DNA from: Candidatus Wallbacteria bacterium
GTDB lineage: Bacteria; Muiribacteriota; JAQTZZ01
Direction: 5' to 3'
Assembly: GCA_028711905.1 (NCBI GenBank)
Contig: JAQTRI010000164.1
Span: forward strand, 1 to 7,487
Length of the DNA: 7,487 nucleotides
Shown: in pieces, positions 1 to 5,371 of the stretch
Layout: each line of letters starts with the position of its first letter
How positions within the stretch are numbered: the first letter of the stretch is position 1
Made by a program: the position numbers and the translations under genes
Notes under the pieces: generated by a model
What the model was told of the DNA's origin: nothing
The model's input: the letters and a program-made list of their open reading frames with translations, nothing else
Database searches by the model: none

Positions 1-1420
1 GAGGATTCAGGCCCACCTCTTCCAGAAGTTCCCTGTCAGGCACGAATTCTTCCTTGCATTTGTTGCAGATGCAGCGCACCAGTCGTTGGGCGATCACAAG
101 CAGCAAAGTAGGGGTCAGCAGAAAGGATTCGATCCCCATTTCGCTAAGTCGGACTATAGCCTGGGGTGCATCATTGGTATGCAGGGTCGAAAGCACAAGG
201 TGTCCGGTAAGTGCCGATTCAATAGCAATCTCGGCTGTCTCGACATCGCGGATCTCACCGATCATAATGATGTCAGGGTCCTGACGCAGGATGGAACGAA
301 GAGCACTGGCGAAAGTCATGCCGATTTCCGCCTTGGTCTGCACCTGGTTGACAAGCGGAATTTTATATTCCACCGGGTTTTCAACAGTTGTGATATTGAC
401 GGTCGGGGACACAATGAAATTCAATCCGGCGTAAAGTGTTGAGGTTTTGCCGCTCCCGGTCGGACCGGTCAGCAGAATAATGCCATTGGGTTCCTTTAAC
501 GCGCGCTGGTAAAGCTTGAGCTGGTTTTCCAGGAACCCCAGCTTTTCAATACCGATCATCACAGAAGACTTATCCAGGATTCTCATGACGATCTTCTCAC
601 CCCAGGCTGTCGGCAGAGAACTGATACGAAGGTCAATTTCCTTGCCTCCGACCTTGATGGCAATCCTGCCGTCCTGAGGCAGACGCTTTTCAGCGATATC
701 CATGCCTGAGATGATTTTGATGCGCGAAAGGATAGCGTTCTTGACCTTGTTTGGAACATTCTTCACCTGATGCAGCACACCGTCAATGCGGTACCTGATG
801 CGCAGACTTTTTTCCTCGGGCTCGACATGAATGTCACTGGCCCGCTCTTTTACCGCTTCTTTAATCAGGAGATCCACAAACTTTACGATCGGGTTATCTT
901 CCTCAATATCCTTGAACCCGTCTTCAGCCGTTTCTTCAGGAGTCTCGTCCCCGCCCTGGAACTCATCAGCCACATCGTCCATGTCGCGCACCACGCCGTA
1001 CCCACGCTGGATGGCCGTCATGATCTCTTCCTGGGACGAGATGACGATCTCCACGGTCAATCCCGTCATGTACTGCAATTGATCGATGACAAACACATTA
1101 AGCGGATCAGCCATGGCTATGGTCAGGCGTTTTCCATCGCGAAACAGGGGCACCAGCTCATGCTTCTGGGCGATTTTTGGAGGAACAAGTTCCAGGACAT
1201 TCTTCTGAATTTCGTATTCAGCAAGGTTAATCCGCGGAACGCCGAGCTGCTTGGAAAGCACCTCCAGAATGTCCTCTTCCTTGACAAAGTCCAGCTCGAC
1301 TAAGACTTGACCGAGGCGCTGCTTTTTTTCCTTCTGGACCTTGAGGGCTTCAGAAAGCTGTTCCTGCGTGATCAGACCCTGTTCGATCAGGGTGTCACCC
1401 AATCGCTTTTTTGGGGGCAT
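1..1420 (-). CDS. pilB: Type IV pilus / type II secretion assembly ATPase (PilB/GspE family), 3'-truncated by window edge
   Basis: Cytoplasmic hexameric ATPase that powers pilin or pseudopilin assembly. 473 codons are open without a stop and run off the left edge; family members are about 500-570 residues, so roughly the last 30-100 are missing. N-terminal MshEN region (residues 6-58) has two RLG...Q motifs; an acidic linker follows (144-176), then the N2 domain with SDIHVEP (195-201), Walker A GPTGSGKT (319-326), the VENPVEY segment (346-352), Asp/Walker B box DPDIIMIGEIRD (381-392), and His box TGHLVLSTLHTND (405-417). C450, C452 and C455 (CNKC) look like the first half of the family's zinc-binding tetracysteine; the second CxxC would lie outside. 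The ATG at 1420-1418 has AGGGGG at 1433-1428, 7 nt upstream, inside the end of the preceding TPR gene. The MshEN domain favours PilB/MshE type over classical GspE, but symbol choice is inference; the family itself is certain. Confidence 0.96.
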   Translation of the reverse strand, partial: MPPKKRLGDTLIEQGLITQEQLSEALKVQKEKKQRLGQVLVELDFVKEEDILEVLSKQLGVPRINLAEYEIQKNVLELVPPKIAQKHELVPLFRDGKRLTIAMADPLNVFVIDQLQYMTGLTVEIVISSQEEIMTAIQRGYGVVRDMDDVADEFQGGDETPEETAEDGFKDIEEDNPIVKFVDLLIKEAVKERASDIHVEPEEKSLRIRYRIDGVLHQVKNVPNKVKNAILSRIKIISGMDIAEKRLPQDGRIAIKVGGKEIDLRISSLPTAWGEKIVMRILDKSSVMIGIEKLGFLENQLKLYQRALKEPNGIILLTGPTGSGKTSTLYAGLNFIVSPTVNITTVENPVEYKIPLVNQVQTKAEIGMTFASALRSILRQDPDIIMIGEIRDVETAEIAIESALTGHLVLSTLHTNDAPQAIVRLSEMGIESFLLTPTLLLVIAQRLVRCICNKCKEEFVPDRELLEEVGLNP

Positions 1421-1421
1421 G

Positions 1422-2201
1422 CTATATCCCCCTGCTCAAGCAGTCCCAGTATTCCCGCTGTGCATCACGGTAATTAGGGTTGATCCTGAGAGCGTGCTCG
1501 AATTCATCGATGGCATCATCGATCCTTCCCAGATTCTTGTAAAGCTTGCCCAGCTGGAAATGCGCATCAGCATGACCTGGAAAGAACTCAGCCAGTTTTT
1601 TCAGGTGCCTGACAGCCTCTTTGGCCAGGGCATGATTGCGGTAAATCATGGCCAGGTCATAAGAAACAGCGCCAAGAAACAGCTCTTCTCTGCGGGTCTT
1701 GAGATAATACTCAGCCACTTTCTTGAAAAGACCCATGGCCTGGCCGAAGTTTTCCAGTTTTTCATGGAGCTCGGCCATGGCGAACACAGCATCCTGGTAA
1801 TTGGGGTTGAGCTTGACAGCCTGGTCGTATTCTTCAATAGCGCCTTCTGTTTCCCCAAGGACAAAATAGACATCGCCCAGATGCTTGTGGATGTCCGGAT
1901 AGCCCTTGCCTTTACGGATCAGCTCCAGATAAATGTCCCGCGCCTTCTGCACTTCGCCGGAGCACTTATACGCGTGTGCACTGTTGATCTTCGCCTGCAG
2001 ATTGTCAGGTTTCAGCGCCAGCACCTTGTTGTAATGGTCAAGCGCATCAGAATACCGTCCCATGTTGAACATGCAATTGGCAATAGTCAAATGAATGCTG
2101 TGGTCGCCAGGGACTGCACGGAGCAGCTTCTGGGCTTCTTCCAGCAGTTCTTCCACCAGTCCGGGCGAGCAATAGGAATCATGGAGTACTTTTTTCGGCA
2201 T
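1422..2201 (-). CDS. Cytoplasmic tetratricopeptide-repeat protein, coupled to the PilB-type ATPase gene
   Basis: 259 residues, no signal peptide or membrane segment. After a helical lead-in (about 13-30), six TPR units can be read at roughly 33-66, 67-100, 102-135, 136-169, 177-210 and 211-244. They carry the usual small/aromatic positions and the P-x-x turn (LALKPDN, KLNPNYQ, RINPNYR). TPR arrays are protein-docking scaffolds; no catalytic motif is present. The ATG at 2201-2199 has AGGGG 5 nt upstream (2211-2207). The stop TAG (1424-1422) is separated from the ATPase ATG by one base, so translation is probably coupled and the two products likely work together. A role as adaptor or assembly factor for the pilus motor is inference from position. 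I do not recognise a named orthologue; the long plus-strand frame antisense to it is a shadow. Confidence 0.9.
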   Translation of the reverse strand: MPKKVLHDSYCSPGLVEELLEEAQKLLRAVPGDHSIHLTIANCMFNMGRYSDALDHYNKVLALKPDNLQAKINSAHAYKCSGEVQKARDIYLELIRKGKGYPDIHKHLGDVYFVLGETEGAIEEYDQAVKLNPNYQDAVFAMAELHEKLENFGQAMGLFKKVAEYYLKTRREELFLGAVSYDLAMIYRNHALAKEAVRHLKKLAEFFPGHADAHFQLGKLYKNLGRIDDAIDEFEHALRINPNYRDAQREYWDCLSRGI

Positions 2202-2462
2202 TGATGCCCCTGTTCAGAATAAAATCAGAGCATTCTGCAATTTTTTCCCGGTTATGCTCCGGGTAAAGGCTCCTGTGAGGCACTAACGCCTCACTAGTGG
2301 TCTGTTGCACTTGATTCTATGAGTATTGATCCGAAGTAAAACCTTTCGTTGAAAGGTTTACGCAATCCGCATTTGCGCAAAATCAAGTGCAACAGACCAC
2401 TAGTATATCCTATCGGATAAAGTGATTTCCAGGATAAAGCGAAAAATGAGACAGTGCGCTTA
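2202..2462. other. Intergenic region with stacked hairpins and a MITE-like element
   Basis: This 261-bp gap lies between two minus-strand TPR genes. It holds a CCCGG/CCGGG hairpin (2247-2251 with 2259-2263), a GTGAGGC/GCCTCAC hairpin (2275-2281 with 2288-2294), the inverted-repeat element 2293-2404, and a TATCC/GGATA hairpin (2406-2410 with 2415-2419). None has a U-run on the side needed for an intrinsic terminator of the upstream minus-strand gene, and I found no convincing promoter for the downstream TPR-ATPase pair, so read-through from 3260 is possible. Confidence 0.6.
2293..2404. mobile_element. 112-bp MITE-like inverted-repeat element
   Basis: The ends are perfect 24-bp inverted repeats, 2293-2316 and 2381-2404, each beginning ACTAGTGGTCTG when read inward. 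The centre holds a 9-bp stem (2339-2347 with 2351-2359, loop GTT) and a CGCAA/TTGCG pair (2361-2365, 2373-2377). There is no credible transposase frame. Because ACTAGT is itself palindromic, the outer CTAG may be a 4-bp target duplication, as IS5-family elements make at YTAR sites, with true ends starting TGGTCTGTTGCAC. That family assignment is inference. A lone insertion-sequence remnant or a REP-like structure are alternatives. Confidence 0.7.
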
Positions 2463-3260
2463 TCAATAAAAAAAACGCCTCTCATCCTCAAGAATCTTTT
2501 TCAAGTCCGAGACTTCCCGCGAACTCCTGTTCTCCATTTCCCGCACCATTCTGATGCGCTCCAGGGATTCCTGTGCCACTCCAGCAATTCCCTGAGCGTC
2601 AGGAAACTTGTCCAGAATTTCGCGATACAGCATTTCAGCCAGCTGCAGAGAATGAAGATTCTGTTGAGCATAGGCCTCTTCCAGCATGACAGCTGCCAGC
2701 AGGTTGGGGTCAGGCGAAAGCCTTTTGCCGGAATTAAGGCTGTCAATAGCCTCACGAAACTTTTTCAGCCTGTTCTCCAGATGCCCCTTCTGGTAGTAAA
2801 GATATCCCAGTTCCTCGATGTTTTTGGTCATCCGGCAGGCGAGCACAGTTTCAGCAAGAGCCTGGCCGTCACGACCGAGCCTCAGGTATTCCAGTGACAG
2901 ATAGGAATGCATCCTGGCAGCAAGTTCCACAGGTATTCCATTACCGGATAAGGCACGGGCGAAATCTGCAGCCGCATCTTCGTGATCACCCCTGTCCCTG
3001 TGATATACACCCATGGCCATATGCGCCCAGTAAATCTTATCGTGACCGGGCCAGGTGGTGAGAAACTCACTGGCTGCCCGGAACAGGGCATACCTGCTGC
3101 CTGAATCGATACCCTGCTGAATATGGCTGATCATTTCCTCAGGCAGGGCTTTGCCTCTGGCCGGCTGCTGCCAGACAAAAGCCGCCAGAGGAATCAGGGC
3201 AAAGATCAGGTACCTGATCCAGGTTTTCAGTTTGCGTTTTTTTTTGCGCCTTCTTAACAT
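2463..3260 (-). CDS. Membrane-anchored periplasmic TPR-like protein
   Basis: 265 residues. The first 14 are extremely basic (MLRRRKKKRKLK), followed by a hydrophobic segment (about 15-30) that fits a signal anchor or signal peptide without a lipobox. The rest is helical with degenerate TPR-like units (roughly 43-70, 74-106, 110-145, 146-180, 184-218) such as YLYYQKGHLENRLKKFREAI. The tail (about 225-262) is charged and looks coiled-coil. This predicts an inner-membrane-attached protein with a TPR domain outside the cytoplasm. It faces the same way as the TPR-ATPase pair 261 bp downstream, so a shared role in the pilus/secretion envelope complex is plausible but unproven. The start codon sits just ahead of the anchor and lacks a Shine-Dalgarno. 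A 9-A run near the 5' end and an 8-T run at the 3' end are potential slippage sites. The stop is TGA followed directly by TAA. Confidence 0.85.
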   Translation of the reverse strand: MLRRRKKKRKLKTWIRYLIFALIPLAAFVWQQPARGKALPEEMISHIQQGIDSGSRYALFRAASEFLTTWPGHDKIYWAHMAMGVYHRDRGDHEDAAADFARALSGNGIPVELAARMHSYLSLEYLRLGRDGQALAETVLACRMTKNIEELGYLYYQKGHLENRLKKFREAIDSLNSGKRLSPDPNLLAAVMLEEAYAQQNLHSLQLAEMLYREILDKFPDAQGIAGVAQESLERIRMVREMENRSSREVSDLKKILEDERRFFY

Positions 3261-3269
3261 GACACGATG

Positions 3270-3298
3270 ATTATAGCAGAGTTGGGGAGTGAGTAGTG
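3270..3298 (-). promoter_or_regulatory. Extended -10 promoter for the anchored TPR gene
   Basis: The minus strand reads TGCTATAAT at 3278-3270: a perfect TATAAT preceded by TGN. No good -35 hexamer lies at 3298-3293 (CACTAC), which extended -10 promoters tolerate. Transcription would begin near 3263, about 3 nt before the ATG at 3260, implying a leaderless message. The -35 region overlaps the GTGAGTA heptads. Confidence 0.6.
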
Positions 3299-3316
3299 AA
3301 TAGTGAGTGGTGATCA
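3289..3316. repeat. Heptad array, forward arm of repeat island A (4 units)
   Basis: Four consecutive 7-bp units: GTGAGTA, GTGAATA, GTGAGTG, GTGATCA. Their reverse-complement type recurs at 3452-3479, so the two arrays form an interrupted inverted repeat around 3317-3451. Confidence 0.8.
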
Positions 3317-3323
3317 GGAGTAT

Positions 3324-3343
3324 GGGCGAATGATCATTCGCCC
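3324..3343. repeat. Perfect 20-bp palindrome
   Basis: GGGCGAATGATCATTCGCCC is perfectly self-complementary over 20 bp with no loop. I recall similar GGGCGAAT...ATTCGCCC palindromes as dispersed intergenic repeats in many genomes; that is memory, not a search. It could be a dimeric regulator site, but its setting within other repeats argues for a repetitive element. Confidence 0.85.
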
Positions 3344-3411
3344 CTGCACGATTCGCTGATCAACCCTTCACCGCTTGCCCGCATAACCGCTTGTCCGCTT
3401 CCCGTGTGCGG

Positions 3412-3427
3412 GCACGAGGCATCGTGC
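3412..3427. repeat. Small hairpin GCACGA-GGCA-TCGTGC
   Basis: Six-bp stem (3412-3417 with 3422-3427) and a 4-nt loop, embedded in island A just after the CCGCTTGTCCGCTT stretch at 3387-3400. No T-run follows, so it is not an intrinsic terminator. Confidence 0.5.
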
Positions 3428-3451
3428 TATTGCATTCATTTGTGCCTGTTA

Positions 3452-3479
3452 CCAATCACTGATCACTGATCACTGATCA
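3452..3479. repeat. Heptad array, reverse arm of repeat island A (4 units)
   Basis: CCAATCA followed by three exact CTGATCA units, in 7-bp register. TGATCA is palindromic, so each unit is also a near-inverted copy of the forward arm's GTGATCA. It ends 2 bp before the A-run of the lipoprotein terminator. Confidence 0.85.
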
Positions 3480-3481
3480 CC

Positions 3482-3514
3482 AAAAAAAATCCCCCGGGTT
3501 TTCCCGGGGGATTT
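3482..3514 (-). terminator. Strong intrinsic terminator of the lipoprotein gene
   Basis: A perfect 12-bp GC-rich stem (3487-3498 with 3503-3514, loop of 4) is followed on the minus strand by eight T (3489-3482). It lies about 20 bp past the stop codon. Confidence 0.95.
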
Positions 3515-3533
3515 GTTTAGAATTTAATTCTTC

Positions 3534-4895
3534 TTACTGGGCCACATACTGGATCGAACCGGTCACCTTGTTGTAGTAATTGGTTGAACCGGCCTGATTG
3601 ATCAGCATGAGATTCGGGAATTCAAAGGCAAATGTGTAAGTGGCATTATTGGTCAGCTGGCCATTGGTGGCTCCATACAGGGTGGAGGCCATGGTCGAAT
3701 TGAGCGAGAGTGTGAAGGTCTTGCCCGTTGCTGTCAGGTAGTTGACACTGGTGTTGCTGCTGGTGCCGAGTGACAGTGTGGTGTAGCTGGTGGAACTCTT
3801 GCTCGCATAGTATTTGACCACAACAGTGGCATCTGCCGGAATCACGAATCTGCTGTTGGTGGCGTCATACTGGAAATTGCTCACTACGATGACTGCCTTG
3901 CTGGCAGCGCCTTCAATGGTGAATTCCAGGGGCGAGCTGAAACTGCTGCCGGATGTGACTTCCAGGCTGGCCGAGAAAGTCGGTGTGGTGTCAGTGGTCG
4001 AACTCGGCAGATCGAATGTCGGTGTGCCGGTCAGCGGGTATGCGGGAGTGGCGAATGTGCCGTAGGTCACTGCTGTGCCATTGACATGGGTCACCTTGAC
4101 CACCGGGTACAGGCTGGCAGAAACATCGCCTGTGGTAATGACGGCTTCCAGGGACAGGGCTGTGTTGAAATTGGTCACTGAAGTCGGGCTGGCAATGGTT
4201 ACCAGGGTATCAAGCTTGGCCTGCATATCTGTCAGTTCCAGATATTCGTCCAGACCCGCGAATGAGGTGGTTGTGAGCAGCGGAACTGCTGCTGTGTAAG
4301 AAACCGGGTCATTGATATCAGCGGTGATTCCCAGGCGGGAAGTTACTGTGGCCACGGCATTGTAAATGTTGTTCGAGCTGAGCGTTGCTGCTGTGGCTGC
4401 CGTTGTTTTGGTCTTGATGGCAGTGGCCACATCAGCCATAGTGGTGGCAGTGGCAATATCAGCTGCAGCTAAACCGACAGTTTCCATCACAGCCACAGTG
4501 GTGACCGGGGTGATGCACATATTGGAGGTAACGGCAGGATCAACATTAGCAGCCATGCTGGCCATAACCCTTGCGCCTGCGCCGGTCTGCTGATAATTGA
4601 GCACAAAGACATGGGCCAGGTCATTGTAGGATGTGCTGTTCAGGCAGTAGAACTTGTTGATGTAACCATTGGCGTCCACACCATAGGTCGCGTAGATCGG
4701 ATTGGTTTCGCCCTGGACAAAGCACTGGAAGGAAGAAACCTCTGATCCCTTGACCAGACCATTGACTGCAGCACCGTTAAGAGCAACAGTAGGAATGACA
4801 TCATCGTCATCGTCATCGCCAAAGCAGCCGGTCATGGGAATCATAGCCACGATCAGTCCGATCAGTACCAGGAAAAATTTTACCTTCTTGTTCAC
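3534..4895 (-). CDS. Ser/Thr/Ala-rich envelope lipoprotein of unknown function
   Basis: 453 residues. A basic start (MNKKVKFF), hydrophobic core and lipobox MTGC give a signal-peptidase II site with lipidated C24. Six Asp follow at 27-32. The next part (about 33-100) has VALNGAAVNGLVKG and DANGYINKF, resembling small extracellular beta folds. Residues about 100-200 are Ala/Thr-rich and partly helical (ITPVTTVAVMETVG onward). The C-terminal half is Ser/Thr-rich and probably all beta. No enzyme motif is visible. The style recalls large lipoproteins of Geobacter-like bacteria, but I cannot name a family. The gene starts with GTG (4895-4893) after a perfect AGGAGG (4908-4903, spacing 7). With its own promoter and terminator it is a single-gene unit, likely well expressed. 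Residue F25 at +2 gives no inner-membrane retention signal, so outer-membrane or surface location is likely. Confidence 0.88.
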   Translation of the reverse strand: MNKKVKFFLVLIGLIVAMIPMTGCFGDDDDDDVIPTVALNGAAVNGLVKGSEVSSFQCFVQGETNPIYATYGVDANGYINKFYCLNSTSYNDLAHVFVLNYQQTGAGARVMASMAANVDPAVTSNMCITPVTTVAVMETVGLAAADIATATTMADVATAIKTKTTAATAATLSSNNIYNAVATVTSRLGITADINDPVSYTAAVPLLTTTSFAGLDEYLELTDMQAKLDTLVTIASPTSVTNFNTALSLEAVITTGDVSASLYPVVKVTHVNGTAVTYGTFATPAYPLTGTPTFDLPSSTTDTTPTFSASLEVTSGSSFSSPLEFTIEGAASKAVIVVSNFQYDATNSRFVIPADATVVVKYYASKSSTSYTTLSLGTSSNTSVNYLTATGKTFTLSLNSTMASTLYGATNGQLTNNATYTFAFEFPNLMLINQAGSTNYYNKVTGSIQYVAQ

Positions 4896-4900
4896 TTGCG

Positions 4901-4914
4901 ATCCTCCTCAGGAT
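4901..4914 (-). promoter_or_regulatory. Shine-Dalgarno within a short hairpin
   Basis: The minus strand reads ATCCT-GAGG-AGGAT, a 5-bp stem with a 4-nt loop, spanning the AGGAGG ribosome site of the lipoprotein gene. It decides the GTG start at 4895. The stem is weak, so any effect on translation is speculative. Confidence 0.45.
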
Positions 4915-4991
4915 ATTTTTTTGTGATTCCATTCCTGTGATATATCTGTAATCCGTATGCCGGAGCACCTCCCTGCCTGAAATCGGTCTTT

Positions 4992-5020
4992 ATCTTACAA
5001 GGCTTCGCTGCCCCTGTCAA
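4992..5020 (-). promoter_or_regulatory. Near-consensus sigma70 promoter of the lipoprotein gene
   Basis: TTGACA (5020-5015) is perfect, the spacer is exactly 17 bp, and the -10 is TAAGAT (4997-4992). Transcription should start near 4985, giving a leader of about 90 nt before the GTG codon. I recognise no riboswitch in that leader. Confidence 0.85.
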
Positions 5021-5097
5021 ACGAATCAATTTTATTTACCTCTCCCCTGCCTGTCAAGTCTGTCCGGTGACCACAGTCATAACATTCCCCTTTTCCC
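5021..5097. other. Intergenic spacer, nothing recognised
   Basis: C/T-rich stretch between the lipoprotein promoter and repeat island B. No gene, promoter or stable structure is apparent. Confidence 0.5.
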
Positions 5098-5129
5098 CGC
5101 TTGTCCACTTGTCCGCTTGTCCGCTTGTC
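5098..5129. repeat. Octamer tandem repeat CGCTTGTC x4 (island B)
   Basis: Four 8-bp units: CGCTTGTC, CACTTGTC, CGCTTGTC, CGCTTGTC. The 14-mer CCGCTTGTCCGCTT (5113-5126) also occurs exactly at 3387-3400 in island A. Confidence 0.85.
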
Positions 5130-5142
5130 CGATCGCTGGAGG

Positions 5143-5184
5143 GGTAATGGGTAATAGGTAACAGGTAATTGGTTATAGGTTATA
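5143..5184. repeat. Heptad array, forward arm of repeat island B (6 units)
   Basis: Six units in strict 7-bp register: GGTAATG, GGTAATA, GGTAACA, GGTAATT, GGTTATA, GGTTATA. They are broadly reverse complements of the units that follow 4 bp later, for example GGTAATT at 5164-5170 with AATTACC at 5198-5204. Confidence 0.9.
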
Positions 5185-5188
5185 AGAG

Positions 5189-5307
5189 CTAATTACTAAT
5201 TACCCATCACCCATCACCCATCACCCATTACTCATTACCCGTCACCAATTACCGTTCACCAATTACCGTTCACCAATCACCGTTCACCAATCACCGTTCA
5301 CCAATTA
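5189..5307. repeat. Heptad array, reverse arm of repeat island B (17 units)
   Basis: Seventeen uninterrupted 7-bp units. The order is CTAATTA x2, CCCATCA x3, CCCATTA, CTCATTA, CCCGTCA, then alternating CCAATTA or CCAATCA with CCGTTCA (four 14-bp pairs) and a final CCAATTA. The 7-bp register never slips, while unit sequence drifts gradually, which fits local duplication. It resembles the heptanucleotide STRR repeats described in cyanobacteria in form only. It ends 64 bp before the start codon of the next gene. Confidence 0.93.
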
Positions 5308-5333
5308 AAGTCCCGCCCTCATCCGGTCGATGG
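5306..5333 (+). promoter_or_regulatory. Weak sigma28-like promoter candidate
   Basis: TAAA (5306-5309), a 16-bp gap, and GTCGATGG (5326-5333) partly match the flagellar sigma28 pattern TAAA-N15-GCCGATAA (6 of 8 in the -10, gap one base long). No better sigma70 promoter stands out before the gene. Its TAAA overlaps the last heptad. Confidence 0.25.
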
Positions 5334-5371
5334 GTCTTTTATACACATAAAAAATTCCTGTGGGGGGAATC

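Noticed and set aside
770..1303. Plus-strand open frame of 177 codons
   Set aside because: Fully antisense to the PilB-type ATPase, whose motifs are unambiguous.
1341..2204. Long plus-strand open frame (287 codons) antisense to the TPR gene
   Set aside because: The minus strand encodes clear TPR repeats with a ribosome site and coupling; the plus frame has no recognisable fold and is a shadow.
2247..2263. Intrinsic terminator
   Set aside because: The CCCGG/CCGGG stem is short, and on the minus strand it is followed by A rather than T; the T-run is on the wrong side for either strand.
2294..2491. 65-residue minus-strand frame
   Set aside because: It overlaps the end of the TPR gene and crosses the whole inverted-repeat element; no ribosome site and no transposase similarity seen.
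4896..4985. Riboswitch in the lipoprotein leader
   Set aside because: Only small, mutually exclusive hairpins (such as TCCG/CGGA) were seen and no known aptamer core.
5143..5307. CRISPR array
   Set aside because: Units are 7 bp with no spacers; this is a plain tandem repeat.
5360..5362. GTG start giving four extra residues to the DUF5610-like protein
   Set aside because: These codons overlap the G-rich ribosome site that serves the ATG at 5372.
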